A DNA stretch of 64,000 nt from Pseudidiomarina taiwanensis (GTDB lineage Bacteria > Pseudomonadota > Gammaproteobacteria > Enterobacterales > Alteromonadaceae): NCBI RefSeq assembly GCF_003987435.1, contig NZ_PIQG01000002.1, forward strand, positions 310,001 to 374,000, given 5' to 3'. A program made the translations under genes and the position numbers. The notes below the pieces were generated by a model. It was not told where the DNA came from, did no database searches, and was given only the letters and a program-made list of their open reading frames with translations. Positions 1 through 9,690 of this stretch are shown here, piece after piece (position 1 is the first letter of the stretch; each line of letters opens with the position of its first letter).

Positions 1-132
1 GCTATCGGGCGCTTGTACTGGGTCGACGAGCACTAACTCGGATAAGCCCATGGTTTTCATGGCTCGGGCAACCGAGCCGATGTTGCCGGTATGCGAGGTA
101 TTGACCAATACAATCCGAATTTGCTCTAACAT
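1..132 (-). CDS. trmJ: tRNA (cytidine/uridine-2'-O-)-methyltransferase TrmJ, N-terminal part
   Basis: Only the first 44 codons lie in the window; the gene runs off the left edge. The translation starts [20 protein letters not shown] and continues with a RAMKTMGL segment, the typical opening of TrmJ. This SPOUT-fold, SAM-dependent enzyme 2'-O-methylates position 32 of several tRNAs. The start codon lies 10 nt beyond the suhB stop on the same strand, so the two are probably cotranscribed. The family call rests on the N-terminus alone but the motif is distinctive. Confidence 0.85.
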   Translation of the reverse strand, partial: MLEQIRIVLVNTSHTGNIGSVARAMKTMGLSELVLVDPVQAPDS

Positions 133-142
133 AATGCCCTCG

Positions 143-955
143 TTAGCTCTGGCTGAACGGGATAGTGCCTTTAACGTGCGGACGGGCACGGGTTAGCAGG
201 GCTTGCACGACTTTCGGGTTACCCGCAACGATGTGGCCTTGGCTTAAGAAATCGTGACCGCCGTTAAAGTCCGCCACTAAGCCGCCTGCTTCGCGCACCA
301 ATAACGCACCAGCTGCCATATCCCACGGTTGCAGCGCAAACTCGAAGAAACCATCGACGCGACCAGCGGCCACATAGGCTAAATCTAACGCTGCAGCACC
401 GGCACGGCGCATGTCGGCAACATCTTCAAATAAATCAGCGAAAACCGCTAAATAAACGTCGCTTAAAGCCTTGCGTTTGAATGGGAAACCGGTGGCAAGG
501 AGCGCGCCATCAAGGTCACGCTTGGCTTTTACGCGTAAGCGCTTGCCATTGAGCTGCGCGCCGCCGCCTTTGACTGCGGTGAAGAGGTCTTCGCGCAGTG
601 GGTCATAGACCACCGCGACTTGTACCACGCCTTTCACGCGGTAAGCGATTGAGATTGCGAAGTGAGGAATACCGCGCAGGTAATTGGTGGTGCCATCGAG
701 TGGGTCGATGATCCATTCATGTTCACTTTCGGCGCCTGCAGTGGTGCCGCTTTCCTCAGCAATGATGCTGTGGTCTGGGTAGTTCTTGCGGATCGCACCA
801 ATAATGGCGGCTTCGGCTGCCTTGTCGATTTCGCTGACAAAGTCGTTTTGACTTTTCGCCTGAATATTTAAATCGGCTTCGACGCCAAAGTTTTTGACCA
901 AAATTTTTCCGGCCGCACGCGCAGCGCGCACCGCGATGGTTAACATGGGATGCAT
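143..955 (-). CDS. suhB: Inositol-1-monophosphatase family protein SuhB
   Basis: A 270-residue protein of the usual length for the Mg-dependent inositol monophosphatase family. The metal-binding signature is complete: an AEES segment at 66-69, [11 protein letters not shown] at 81-91 with its two aspartates, and QPWDMAAG at 209-216. In Escherichia coli the protein dephosphorylates inositol-1-phosphate in vitro and also joins the rRNA antitermination complex with NusA/NusB, which is considered its main job. It is followed 10 nt later by trmJ on the same strand. In many gammaproteobacteria the two genes are divergent, so this co-directional order is a local variant. Confidence 0.93.
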   Translation of the reverse strand: MHPMLTIAVRAARAAGKILVKNFGVEADLNIQAKSQNDFVSEIDKAAEAAIIGAIRKNYPDHSIIAEESGTTAGAESEHEWIIDPLDGTTNYLRGIPHFAISIAYRVKGVVQVAVVYDPLREDLFTAVKGGGAQLNGKRLRVKAKRDLDGALLATGFPFKRKALSDVYLAVFADLFEDVADMRRAGAAALDLAYVAAGRVDGFFEFALQPWDMAAGALLVREAGGLVADFNGGHDFLSQGHIVAGNPKVVQALLTRARPHVKGTIPFSQS

Positions 956-1130
956 TTCAATTACCTGTGCTGTGAAAGAACGTGTTTTTACGGGGGCGGA
1001 TTATAAGGGCAAACGACGACAAAGTAAAAAGTTATCGCGGCACACAAAAATTTCACTTGTACCGCTCGCAGCTTCATGTTATCAAGTTGTTGCGCTAAAA
1101 ATAAACAATAAGAAAGCCAAGGAGGATCCC

Positions 1131-1292
1131 ATGGATCATTCAGAAGAGCTCAATAACGCAGAAAACAAGGGACGAAAAAATGCAGGCAAACGTTGCTGGC
1201 GTGAAATCGAAATGATTAAAGAGAAGCGCCGCCTGCAAGCCGAACTCGAAGAGTACGGTTACAGCGACGACCTCGACGATTTCGACTTTTAA
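1131..1292 (+). CDS. Small DUF3545-type protein
   Basis: A 53-residue basic-then-acidic protein. It starts at the ATG that follows a strong GGAGG ribosome-binding site at 1121-1125; a longer in-frame reading back to 894 overlaps suhB and is not credible. A lysine/arginine-rich middle (KRCWREIEMIKEKRRL) is followed by an acidic tail (EEYGYSDDLDDFDF). This matches the short uncharacterised DUF3545 family of marine gammaproteobacteria. A role in nucleic-acid or ribosome binding would be a guess. It converges on ung with a 13-nt gap. Confidence 0.75.
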   Translation: MDHSEELNNAENKGRKNAGKRCWREIEMIKEKRRLQAELEEYGYSDDLDDFDF

Positions 1293-1305
1293 ACGAATCG
1301 AAACA

Positions 1306-1959
1306 CTACAATTGCCAGTTAATCGGCTGCGCCAGCAGTCGGTTACACTCGGCGAAATGACCGCAGGTTAAAAAGCCACGATGCGCTGATAACGGCGACG
1401 GGTGGACGCTGGTCAAAATATGATGGCGCTTGGCATCGATAAGCGCAGCTTTCTTTTGCGCATGCGCCCCCCAAAGCATAAACACCACCCCACTACACTC
1501 TTTATTCACGGCGCTAATCACGGTATCGGTAAACTGCTCCCAACCCCAGCCGGCATGCGAGTGCGCTTGGCCTTGCTCGACCGTGAGCACAGTATTGAGG
1601 AGGAGTACGCCTTGCTCTGCCCAAGCGGTTAAATCACCGCTTTGCGGAATTTGATAGCCGGGGAAGTCATGTTGAAGCGCTTTAAATATATTCCGCAGTG
1701 ACGGTGGATGCTTCACCCCCGCTGGCACAGAAAAGCTTAAACCGTGGGCTTGACCCGCCCCATGATAGGGGTCTTGGCCAATAATCACGGCTCGCACTTT
1801 AGCCAATGGCGTCAATTTAAGTGCGTTAAAGACTAACTCGCGCGGAGGATATATCGTACAACCCTGCTCCCGACGCGTTTGCACGCGCTGCAGAAGTTGT
1901 TGAAAGTAATCCTTTTCTTTCTCTGGGCCGAGAATATCTTGCCAACTGGTCACGGTCAC
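1306..1959 (-). CDS. ung: Uracil-DNA glycosylase
   Basis: Family 1 uracil-DNA glycosylase, which removes uracil from DNA to start base excision repair. The water-activating motif GQDPYHG, the LLLNTVLTV strand, the AHSHAGWGW segment and the [11 protein letters not shown] motif are all present. A TTG start at 2004 is possible, but I prefer the GTG at 1959. It follows an AAAAGG Shine-Dalgarno-like sequence and gives 217 residues with the conserved tryptophan at position 6, close to the E. coli N-terminus. It stands alone on the minus strand between convergent and divergent neighbours. Confidence 0.93.
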   Translation of the reverse strand: MTVTSWQDILGPEKEKDYFQQLLQRVQTRREQGCTIYPPRELVFNALKLTPLAKVRAVIIGQDPYHGAGQAHGLSFSVPAGVKHPPSLRNIFKALQHDFPGYQIPQSGDLTAWAEQGVLLLNTVLTVEQGQAHSHAGWGWEQFTDTVISAVNKECSGVVFMLWGAHAQKKAALIDAKRHHILTSVHPSPLSAHRGFLTCGHFAECNRLLAQPINWQL

Positions 1960-2061
1960 AAACTTACCTTTTGAGTCACTTATTAGCACGGGCTGCGATT
2001 GCAACCCTCTGTTAATTCACGTCTAATACTACCACTTTCAGCAGCAAAAGAGTGATGAGCC

Positions 2062-3195
2062 ATGACTGAGCAGACAAAACCGATCAAAGTCGTACACTTC
2101 GTCACCGGCGGTTTTAGCGGTGGGGCGACGCAAGTTGCGATTGGCTTGGTACGGGCGCAAATGGCGAATCCGGAGCTAGAGCCACTGCTCATCCTGCGTA
2201 AAAAAGGTCATGCCGATCAAGCTCGAGTGCAACAATTAATTGACGAAGGTCTGCCTGTTCTGCAAGTGAATAACTGGACTCATCTCACCACTATTTGGGA
2301 ACTTAGCCGCGAACTGAAAGAGTTTAAGCCAGATATTTTGCTTGCTCACGGCTTTAGTGAGCACATTTGGGGGCGCTATGCGGGGCTGTTGGCCAAAGTA
2401 CCGATTATGCTCCATATCGAGCACAACACCCGCGAGCGCTACACTTGGTGGCGCACGTTGCAAAGTAAGTGGCTGACTAAATACACTGCGCGCATCGTTG
2501 GGGTCTCCGATGGCGTGCGCCAAGTGATGGTCGAGCGCGGCTTTCCAAGTGAAAAGTGTATTGCGATTCCAAATGGTATTCATCTCGGCCCATTTGAGCA
2601 ACTTGAACTCAAGCCTTGGGCTGAGCGTAAGCCTGGGGTGGTGATGGTGTCTCGCTTTGCCAAGCAAAAAGATCATGAGACGTTAGTTCGAGCGATTGCC
2701 AATTTGCGTGATCGGGGCATTGAACTGCCGGTTTACTTTGCCGGCAGCGGCAAAGCTAAAGCGATTAACCCGATTAAAAAGCTGGTCCGCGAACTTAAGA
2801 TTGAGCACTTGGTGCATTTTCTGGGGTATCACAAAAATGTGCCAGCACTCCTTGCTGAACATCAAATTCTCGTGCAAAGCTCAAACTGGGAAGCGTGTGG
2901 GTTGTCGGTGCTTGAAGGGATGGCGGCAGGCTGTGCCGTGGTGGCAACTGATATTATCGGCATGCGCGAAAATATTGAACATGGTGAAACCGGCTTATTG
3001 GTGGCACCAAAATCTGTGACCACACTTGCTGATGCATTGCAGTACTATCTTGACCACCCTGATCGTGCGACAGAAATGGCTCACGCTGCCCGTGAGCAGG
3101 CGTTTAAGGCGCACAGCAAAGAGGCCATGAATGACGCCTATGCTGAGCTATTTAAAACGCTGATGGCTGAGCACAGCGCAGAAAAAAACGGATAA
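2062..3195 (+). CDS. Glycosyltransferase, GT4 family (GT-B fold)
   Basis: A 377-residue GT-B glycosyltransferase. The N-terminal acceptor domain has the glycine-rich HFVTGGFSGGATQVA loop (about 12-26). The C-terminal domain carries the donor-binding EX7E motif (EACGLSVLE, 277-285) followed by GMAAGCAVVATDIIG and ENIEHGETGLLV, typical of GT4 enzymes using nucleotide-sugars. No signal peptide or membrane span is seen, so it probably acts at the cytoplasmic face of the inner membrane, perhaps in lipopolysaccharide or another envelope glycan. It stands alone, not in a polysaccharide cluster, so the substrate cannot be named. Confidence 0.85.
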   Translation: MTEQTKPIKVVHFVTGGFSGGATQVAIGLVRAQMANPELEPLLILRKKGHADQARVQQLIDEGLPVLQVNNWTHLTTIWELSRELKEFKPDILLAHGFSEHIWGRYAGLLAKVPIMLHIEHNTRERYTWWRTLQSKWLTKYTARIVGVSDGVRQVMVERGFPSEKCIAIPNGIHLGPFEQLELKPWAERKPGVVMVSRFAKQKDHETLVRAIANLRDRGIELPVYFAGSGKAKAINPIKKLVRELKIEHLVHFLGYHKNVPALLAEHQILVQSSNWEACGLSVLEGMAAGCAVVATDIIGMRENIEHGETGLLVAPKSVTTLADALQYYLDHPDRATEMAHAAREQAFKAHSKEAMNDAYAELFKTLMAEHSAEKNG

Positions 3196-3216
3196 TGGCG
3201 TGCCACTATCCGTTTT
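3185..3216 (+). terminator. Rho-independent terminator after the glycosyltransferase gene
   Basis: A 10-bp perfect stem, AAAACGGATA/TATCCGTTTT, with a 12-nt loop ends in a short T run. The TAA stop of the glycosyltransferase lies at the base of the left arm. The A-rich left flank may let it work in both directions, since the facing peptidase gene ends at 3253. Confidence 0.6.
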
Positions 3217-3252
3217 GAACCTTTGTTGGGGTAACGACTGTTCGTTAAACCG

Positions 3253-5310
3253 TTAGTACTTTTCAAACCAATGTAAAATGTAGGCCACTTTCGCCATCAA
3301 GTTACTTGGCCGATTATAAATGCCGTGTGGTGCATCCGGTACGCGCACCATGGCGGTATCCACACCCACTAGTTTCAGCGCCTGATAATACTGCTCTGAC
3401 TCTGACATCGGGGTACGATAATCGGCTTCACCAGTGAGCAGCATGGTCGGAGTTTTGACATTCCCAACATAGCTAATCGGGCTATATTTCATGTAATGCT
3501 CAAGATGATCCCATGGTAAGCCTGGGAACCAATACTTGCTAAAATAGCTATACGCGTCCGCGGTCAGCACAAAGCTGTACCAGTTGATCACAGGTTTAGC
3601 GACCACTGCTGCGGCAAAGCGATCGGTATGGCCAACAGTCCAAGCGGTCAGCACGCCACCGCCTGAGCCACCGGTCACATAAAGCTTGTCTTCATCAATA
3701 AAGCCCTTGGCGATGACCGCATCGACACCATCCATAAGGTCGGTATAGTCTTCGCTTGGATAGTTGTGATGGATCTCTTGCGCAAACGCCTCGCCATAGC
3801 TGGTGCTACCACGCGGGTTGGTGTAGAGCACCACATTGCCGCGCGCCGCCATCAGCTGAATTTCAGCAGCAAAGGAGCCGGCATAGGCAGTATGTGGACC
3901 ACCGTGAATTTCGAGAATCAGCGGGTACTTTTTGCTGGCATCAAAATTAGGTGGATAGGCAATCCAGCCTTGAATCTTTTTGCCATCGTGCGAGCTCTCG
4001 TACCAGATCTCTTCAATCCGTGCCAAGTTCTTGTGCCCTAACGCATCTTCGTTCAAGGAGGTGAGCTGCTTGGTATTTTTGCCTTTCAAGCGCATTAAAT
4101 CTGCGGGGCGATAGGCATCGGCTAGGGTAAAGACAATGCTATCATCACTTGCGACATCAAATGCGCCGCCGCTGTATGGGCGTGAGTAGCTTAAGCCACC
4201 CATTTCATCGGTGAGTACGGTAAGTTTACCGCGCAAGTCGATTTCAGCGATATGGCCTTTACCATGCTTGTCATAAGAGACAAACAATGAACGGCTATCA
4301 TCAGCCCACTCGACGCCACTGATGCTGTAATCAAGCTCCGCGGTCAGCAGTTCGCGATCGCTCCCGTCGGCATCCATCACATATAAATCGGTCAGTTGAT
4401 AGCTCATGCCTTCATCATCGTAGCCAAGCCAAGCGATACGCTTACCATCTGGACTGACGAGCGGTGAGCCGTCTGGACCTTTGCGGTCGGTCAACTGCTC
4501 GATTTCACCGGTGGCTACGGTTACTGCATAAAGTTCGCTGTTGGTCGGTTGCTCGAATGCATCTTCGCGTAAGTTCGCTGAGAAAAGGATTTGCTTGGAA
4601 TCACCGCTCCAGCTTAATTGGCCGCCATGGTTATAGTCGCCAAACGTGATTTGCCGTGGCGTGCCGCCAGTGGCTGGGACTACAAAGATCTGGCGATAAC
4701 CATCGGGTAAAAAGCCAGCGCCATCGGCCCGATATTGGTCTTTGTCGATATATTTAGCTGGCTCGGCCCAGTTCGCACCACGCGGTTTACCCGGCAATGA
4801 AACCGGTGCTGGGCTCGATTCTGGGACAAACATGCTAAAAGCTAACCAGCGCCCGTTCGGTGACCAGCTTAATCCACTTGGACTGCCGGTTAAGCGCGTA
4901 ACCGGTGCATGCTCTTTGCTATCAGTCCAATACAAGTGAATTTGGTTGCTGCCACTGCGATTTGACACAAATGCTAAGGTTTTTCCATCTGGCGACCAAA
5001 CCGGGGAAAAATCCTGATAAGTACCGCCGGTCAGTGGGCGTAACTTGCCATTATTATCCACTTGCCAAAGGTTGCCGTAACGACGGTCGTCCATGATATC
5101 CATATAGTTGCGGACAAATACGGTGTAATCGCCACTTGGATGCACTGCGGGGCTACTGGCAAACTCAAGTTGGAAGATATCTTCTAACTGCAAGGTCTGA
5201 CTTTTTTCGATGGCCGCGTGGTCGGCAAGGCTCGAGCTGCTGTGGTCATCAGCAAAACTTGGTGCACTAAACACCAAGCTCGCTGCAATAAGATGGGCTA
5301 ATGGCTTCAT
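3253..5310 (-). CDS. Secreted S9 family peptidase (acylaminoacyl-peptidase-like)
   Basis: A 685-residue serine peptidase. The chosen ATG at 5310 has a TGAGGA ribosome-binding site and begins a clear signal peptide (MKPLAHLIAASLVFSAPSFA), so the product is exported. The N-terminal half is a WD40-like/TolB-type beta-propeller with repeated SPDGK segments. The C-terminal alpha/beta-hydrolase domain contains the nucleophile motif GGSGGG (Ser about 549), Asp about 630 in GEADYRTP, and His about 662 in DAPHG. Relatives cleave oligopeptides, usually from the N-terminal side, as nutrient scavengers. It faces the glycosyltransferase and lies downstream of a terminator, so it is probably transcribed alone. 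Confidence 0.88.
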   Translation of the reverse strand: MKPLAHLIAASLVFSAPSFADDHSSSSLADHAAIEKSQTLQLEDIFQLEFASSPAVHPSGDYTVFVRNYMDIMDDRRYGNLWQVDNNGKLRPLTGGTYQDFSPVWSPDGKTLAFVSNRSGSNQIHLYWTDSKEHAPVTRLTGSPSGLSWSPNGRWLAFSMFVPESSPAPVSLPGKPRGANWAEPAKYIDKDQYRADGAGFLPDGYRQIFVVPATGGTPRQITFGDYNHGGQLSWSGDSKQILFSANLREDAFEQPTNSELYAVTVATGEIEQLTDRKGPDGSPLVSPDGKRIAWLGYDDEGMSYQLTDLYVMDADGSDRELLTAELDYSISGVEWADDSRSLFVSYDKHGKGHIAEIDLRGKLTVLTDEMGGLSYSRPYSGGAFDVASDDSIVFTLADAYRPADLMRLKGKNTKQLTSLNEDALGHKNLARIEEIWYESSHDGKKIQGWIAYPPNFDASKKYPLILEIHGGPHTAYAGSFAAEIQLMAARGNVVLYTNPRGSTSYGEAFAQEIHHNYPSEDYTDLMDGVDAVIAKGFIDEDKLYVTGGSGGGVLTAWTVGHTDRFAAAVVAKPVINWYSFVLTADAYSYFSKYWFPGLPWDHLEHYMKYSPISYVGNVKTPTMLLTGEADYRTPMSESEQYYQALKLVGVDTAMVRVPDAPHGIYNRPSNLMAKVAYILHWFEKY

Positions 5311-5384
5311 AACATCCTCACTTATAGATAAATCGTTGACCCCATAAACATACCGCAAATTTCATTGAAGTTAAGCGGCGGCAT

Positions 5385-5413
5385 AAAAAAACCCGCCAAA
5401 CGGCGGGTTTTTT
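5385..5413 (-). terminator. Rho-independent terminator of the DUF1302 gene
   Basis: The stem CCCGCC (5392-5397) pairs with GGCGGG (5402-5407) and is flanked by seven As and six Ts. This gives an A/T-flanked hairpin that works for the minus-strand transcript ending at 5430. The symmetric flanks could also stop transcription from the other side. Confidence 0.85.
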
Positions 5414-5429
5414 GATATCAATGACGCGC

Positions 5430-7274
5430 TTAGAAGCTATAGCTGAAGCTAATTGCTGCGAAATCGCGGTCACGGGCAGCGTCAAAGTCGCTGTCGCTCG
5501 TGATGTTGTAGCTCACGCCTACTTTGTAAGCATTCAAGTAAGTACCGGTCAAGCTCAGACCAATGGTCTTACGGCCTTCAAGGAAGTTACTGTTTGGTGA
5601 GTAACCTTTCACGTCATGCCCGAAAGCAATTTGTGGTTCCATGTTCCAACCATTAAAGACGTTGTTGTACTGGCCAACTAAGCGAGCACGATAACCCCAA
5701 GATGAGGCAGTTACGAAACCGTCACAGTTGATGTCGGCAGTCGCGGCTGGGTTACCAAGCGCGGCTTGGTCAGCAATGCTTAAACACTTACCGAACACTG
5801 GGTTACGACCGTAACGCTGCTCGTCTAAACCTGGTAGCGAGTGAACTTTGTTCATCGCCACTTCACCGATAAAGGTGATACGCTCAGCGCCTAAGACGTT
5901 ATCCAAGAAGCGAATACCGGTTAACTGGTACTGGCTCACGTCGAGCTCGTCGTAACCAGAGATTAGCTCACCTAAGTTGGTGATAAGGCCGTTGCTGTCA
6001 CGCAAGATATACTTAGATACAGTACTTGGCACACCAGCACGCACACCAGCGGTCAAGATTTCAACGGTGTTAATTTGCACCGCGAGATCTGGACGGAAGC
6101 TATATTCACCACCTACTGACCAAAGGCCAAGGTTGGTCGAGAAGCTTAAGCCCATGATTTGCTGATCTTCTGGGTACTCAAGGTAGAAATTCGGGCCAGC
6201 AATCGGATATCCATCTGGATGAGTAAAGCTAGGCGTTGGTTGTACCTGCCAGTTTTGCGCAGAGAGAATTGGCGTTTGGTTATGTACGTTCATGAAGTAC
6301 GCACCAAATTCAACGTCTAAATCGACTGCATAGTGGCGTAGTGCAAAACCGTATTGGCCACCGTCGTCTGGCTCAACGTTTGGTGCACGGTCAAGATAAG
6401 CACCGAATTGAACTGAGTCGCGGTCGCTTAGGTTTGAACTAGGTACACCCGGCACCAATTGTGGGTTCAAGGTAATTTTGTTACAGCCCATACCACCTAA
6501 GACATCAATGGTTGAGAAGAAGCTACCACAGGCATCAAGCTTGGTGTTATCCCACTCATACTGATAGAACATATCAAGTGAGGTGTCTTCAGTCAGACCT
6601 AAGTTGACGTTCAACATGCCCACTGGCAACAAGGCTTCTTTGATTTCAACACCAGGACGACGAATCGCGTTGACGTCGATTGGGTTGACCGCGTTGATAC
6701 CGTTGAAGATGAAGGTACTCTCACCCCAGCTCAGTACTTGACGACCCAAGCGCACGTTAACCGGCATTTCACCAAGGTCAAAGTAAGCGTATACGAACGC
6801 ATCGAGTAGCTCGAAACCTGAACCAGCTGAGAAGTCATCTAAGCCGTCGTTATCAAGCGTGACGTTCGGGAAATAGTTGGTCGAGGTGTGACCATGTGGC
6901 ATTTCTTGGTTTTCGAGAACATCGTCATACCAATATTTGAAACGCACAAAGGCACCGTAATCACCGGCATCGATGCTCAAATCGTGAACACCTTTGATAA
7001 CCGAGGTGACCAGGTCGTTTTTGTCAAAGTTTAAGTTACCGTCGTCGGCAACACCTGACTGACCGCCACCGCCTGGCATGTTACCTGGGTGGATAAGCGC
7101 AAGATCGCGATCTTCCATCCGCCATGCGGCACCGTAAGAAATGATTGAGTCGAATCTAACTTGGAAATCGCCGACTTCGAATTCAGCTGCACTGGCCCCT
7201 GTTGTTCCCGCCAAAGTCAATGCAATTGCAGATGCTAGTGGTAATTTTTTAAGCATAGTTGTTCTTCTTTTCAT
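5430..7274 (-). CDS. DUF1302 family outer-membrane protein
   Basis: A 614-residue exported protein. The ATG at 7274 is preceded by AGGTGG with a 5-nt spacer; an in-frame GTG at 7283 and ATG at 7256 are alternatives. The N-terminus MKRRTTMLKKLPLASAIALT...GASA is a signal peptide. The rest is rich in alternating aromatic/polar strands and ends in an aromatic residue (ISFSYSF), as in outer-membrane beta-barrels. Features such as GRQVLSWGESTFIFNGINAVNPID match DUF1302. Family members are often paired with a DUF1329 protein and an RND-like exporter; neither partner is here. Function is unknown; some relatives are linked to hydrophobic-substrate or lipid handling. Confidence 0.85.
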   Translation of the reverse strand: MKRRTTMLKKLPLASAIALTLAGTTGASAAEFEVGDFQVRFDSIISYGAAWRMEDRDLALIHPGNMPGGGGQSGVADDGNLNFDKNDLVTSVIKGVHDLSIDAGDYGAFVRFKYWYDDVLENQEMPHGHTSTNYFPNVTLDNDGLDDFSAGSGFELLDAFVYAYFDLGEMPVNVRLGRQVLSWGESTFIFNGINAVNPIDVNAIRRPGVEIKEALLPVGMLNVNLGLTEDTSLDMFYQYEWDNTKLDACGSFFSTIDVLGGMGCNKITLNPQLVPGVPSSNLSDRDSVQFGAYLDRAPNVEPDDGGQYGFALRHYAVDLDVEFGAYFMNVHNQTPILSAQNWQVQPTPSFTHPDGYPIAGPNFYLEYPEDQQIMGLSFSTNLGLWSVGGEYSFRPDLAVQINTVEILTAGVRAGVPSTVSKYILRDSNGLITNLGELISGYDELDVSQYQLTGIRFLDNVLGAERITFIGEVAMNKVHSLPGLDEQRYGRNPVFGKCLSIADQAALGNPAATADINCDGFVTASSWGYRARLVGQYNNVFNGWNMEPQIAFGHDVKGYSPNSNFLEGRKTIGLSLTGTYLNAYKVGVSYNITSDSDFDAARDRDFAAISFSYSF

Positions 7275-7349
7275 GTTAGCCACCTATTGAATAGGATGTT
7301 ATGCACTCAATCATGTCCGATGAGTTAAAAATATGCAAGAGTTGTAAAC

Positions 7350-7388
7350 AAAAAATGGGCATGTGGTTGTCCGCACTGCCCATTTTTG
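7350..7388 (-). terminator. Rho-independent terminator of etfBA
   Basis: An 11-bp stem, AAAAATGGGCA (7351-7361) with TGCCCATTTTT (7377-7387), closes an approximately 15-nt apical region. On the minus strand it ends in a T run, placing it just beyond the etfA stop at 7416. Confidence 0.8.
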
Positions 7389-7415
7389 CTTTTTTCTTAA
7401 TTTTCAAGCGACCGC

Positions 7416-8345
7416 TTAGAGCGCTTGCTCTAGCTCCGGTAGCACGTCGAATAAATCGGCGACCAAACCATAATCGGCAACTTGGAAAATTGGCGCTTCT
7501 TCATCTTTATTGATAGCGACGATAACTTTTGAGTCTTTCATCCCTGCCAAATGCTGAATCGCACCACTAATCCCCACTGCAATGTAGAGATCTGGCGCAA
7601 CAATTTTACCGGTTTGACCGACTTGATAATCGTTCGGGACAAAGCCAGCGTCAACCGCGGCACGTGAAGCACCTACAGCAGCACCGAGTTTATCTGCCAC
7701 TTTTTCAAGCAGGTGGAAGTTCTCACCGTTTTGCATCCCGCGACCACCTGAGATGATCACACTGGCAGCAGTCAGCTCTGGACGCTCTGATTGGGCGAGC
7801 TCTTCGCCAACAAATTCGGCTTTATCACTTTGCGCCACAATATCCACTGCTTCAACGGCAGCACTGCCGCCTTCGGCCGCAACGGCGTCGAACGCAGTCG
7901 CACGGACAGTGATGACTTTGATGCGGTCGCTCGATTGCACGGTGGCGATGGCGTTACCCGCATAAATTGGGCGCTTAAAGGTATCTGCGCTCTCGACCGC
8001 AATGATGTCAGAAATCTGCGCAACATCGAGCAAGGCCGCCACACGTGGCATGAAGTTCTTACCCGTGGTCGTTGCAGGAGCAACGATATGGCTGTAGTTA
8101 GCGCCGAGTTGCGCCACTAAATCACCAAGGTTTTCCGCTAAGAAGTGCGCGTACGCTGCGTGGTCAGCAAGTAGTACTTTACTCACTCCAGCAACTTTTG
8201 CGGCTTCGTCAGCAACGGCTTGGCAGTTTTCACCAGCCACCAAAACCTCGATGTCACCGCCCATTTCAGTTGCGGCTTGCAAGGTTTTTAAAGTGGCAGC
8301 ATTTAAACTTTGATTGTTGTGTTCGGCAATAACGAGAATGCTCAT
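7416..8345 (-). CDS. etfA: Electron transfer flavoprotein, alpha subunit
   Basis: A 309-residue ETF alpha subunit. It binds the FAD that carries electrons from acyl-CoA and other dehydrogenases to ETF-ubiquinone oxidoreductase. The C-terminal FAD domain is clear: [35 protein letters not shown], and [19 protein letters not shown] followed by the [22 protein letters not shown] segment. Its start overlaps the etfB stop by 4 nt (ATGA), so translation is coupled and the subunits are made in equal amounts. A terminator follows. No dehydrogenase or ETF-QO gene is adjacent. Confidence 0.96.
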   Translation of the reverse strand: MSILVIAEHNNQSLNAATLKTLQAATEMGGDIEVLVAGENCQAVADEAAKVAGVSKVLLADHAAYAHFLAENLGDLVAQLGANYSHIVAPATTTGKNFMPRVAALLDVAQISDIIAVESADTFKRPIYAGNAIATVQSSDRIKVITVRATAFDAVAAEGGSAAVEAVDIVAQSDKAEFVGEELAQSERPELTAASVIISGGRGMQNGENFHLLEKVADKLGAAVGASRAAVDAGFVPNDYQVGQTGKIVAPDLYIAVGISGAIQHLAGMKDSKVIVAINKDEEAPIFQVADYGLVADLFDVLPELEQAL

Positions 8346-9091
8346 ATCACTTTTGCCTCATTTTTTAATTTTTCAACTAACTCAGCGACGTCGGCGACTT
8401 TCACACCGGCACTGCGTTCTGCTGGAGTTTCAACTTTCAACAGTTGCACTGTGCGCTGAACTTCAACACCTAAATCAGCCGGCGTGGTGACCTCAAGCGG
8501 CTTGCGCTTGGCTTTCATGATGTTTGGTAACGACGCATAACGCGGCTCGTTTAAGCGCAAATCTGTCGTGACAATAGCTGGCAATTGTAATTTTACCGTC
8601 TGCAGACCACCGTCGACTTCACGGGTCACGCTCACGCTGCCCTCTGCTGGAACCACTTCAGAGGCGAAGGTGCCCTGCGGCATACCGGTCAATGCACCCA
8701 GCATTTGCCCGGTTTGGTTATTATCTGAATCGATGGCTTGCTTACCTAAAATCACCAGGTCCGGTTGCTCTTTTTCAACCACTGCTTTGAGCAGTTTTGC
8801 CACCGCCAGTGAATCTGGCATATCGTCGGTTTCGATTTGAATCGCCCGGTCACCGCCTAAGGCAAGACCCGTACGCAATTGTTCTTGTACCGCTTTCGGG
8901 CCAATTGAGACCAACACGACTTCGTCCGCAACGCCTTTCTCTTTCAGACGCACCGCTTCTTCCACGGCGATTTCGCAAAACGGGTTCAGTGCCATTTTGA
9001 CATTGGCGAGATCAACGTCTGACTGGTCTGCTTTAACGCGAACCTTGACGTTGTAATCAATGACGCGTTTGACCGCCACTAATACTTTCAT
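8342..9091 (-). CDS. etfB: Electron transfer flavoprotein, beta subunit
   Basis: A 249-residue beta subunit, the AMP-binding partner of EtfA. The N-terminus [20 protein letters not shown] and the segment [21 protein letters not shown] are typical. The ETF-beta signature [20 protein letters not shown] sits near residue 190. It is the first gene of the etfBA pair. The 140-bp upstream region, shared with divergent csdE, must hold its promoter, but no strong -35/-10 pair stood out. Confidence 0.96.
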   Translation of the reverse strand: MKVLVAVKRVIDYNVKVRVKADQSDVDLANVKMALNPFCEIAVEEAVRLKEKGVADEVVLVSIGPKAVQEQLRTGLALGGDRAIQIETDDMPDSLAVAKLLKAVVEKEQPDLVILGKQAIDSDNNQTGQMLGALTGMPQGTFASEVVPAEGSVSVTREVDGGLQTVKLQLPAIVTTDLRLNEPRYASLPNIMKAKRKPLEVTTPADLGVEVQRTVQLLKVETPAERSAGVKVADVAELVEKLKNEAKVI

Positions 9092-9243
9092 GTGCTCGTT
9101 CCTGTGTTGCTTAGCCTAAATAATGAATACTTGCTGTCATTTAAAACTGCCCAAGATTAACATTTTTTGGGGCGAAAATGGTATCATTTGAAGCGAATTT
9201 CCTACTATTTGTCGGTTATTAAACCTTACAGTTGAGGCTTCAG

Positions 9244-9690
9244 GTGACAGACTCGCATTCTGCTATACAGGGCTACGGCCAATTAACTGATTTTGATCTC
9301 AGCGCCTTGCGCGAACAAGTCCGTGCCCAGGCTCCGGCCCTGCGCTACCTGGTGCAGCGCAGTCGCGAGCTAAAGGCTAACCCGAGCTTACAGGTTGCAG
9401 CGCATGAAGTATTTGGCTGCGAGGCGCAGGTTTGGGTTCGCGTCACCCTTGACCAAGATCGGGTGCAATTGGAGTGTTATAGCGAGTCGCGGGTGGTCAA
9501 CGGCTTACTTGCCGTGCTGCAAGATGCCTTAAATGGCGCCAGCACAGAACAGGTGCTGGCGTTTCAGGTACAGAACTATTTTACCGCGCTGGGGCTTGCT
9601 GATTTTATTAGTGAAAGCCGACGTAATGGTCTGCAAGCGGTGGTGCAGGCGATTCAGGCCGCCGTGCGTTCTAACTTGGCCAATAACTGA
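9244..9690 (+). CDS. csdE: SufE/CsdE-type cysteine desulfurase sulfur acceptor
   Basis: A 148-residue SufE-fold protein. The acceptor cysteine lies in VFGCEAQVWVRV, equivalent to the GCQSxVW motif of SufE/CsdE. The SESRVVNGLLAVLQDAL helix is also conserved. It takes persulfide sulfur from a cysteine desulfurase and passes it on. I place the start at the GTG at 9244, preceded by GAGG with a 6-nt spacer, rather than the upstream TTG. It converges on tcdA and overlaps its 3' end by 37 bp. In E. coli csdA-csdE and csdL (tcdA) are linked, which favours the CsdE assignment over SufE; no csdA is in this window. Confidence 0.82.
   Translation: MTDSHSAIQGYGQLTDFDLSALREQVRAQAPALRYLVQRSRELKANPSLQVAAHEVFGCEAQVWVRVTLDQDRVQLECYSESRVVNGLLAVLQDALNGASTEQVLAFQVQNYFTALGLADFISESRRNGLQAVVQAIQAAVRSNLANN

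Noticed and set aside
894-1292. A longer 132-codon version of the DUF3545 gene
   Set aside because: The extra N-terminus overlaps suhB and has no homology-like character; a strong GGAGG site precedes the ATG at 1131.
2236-2676. A 146-codon minus-strand frame inside the glycosyltransferase gene
   Set aside because: It is a shadow frame of a well-supported gene, with no recognisable domain.
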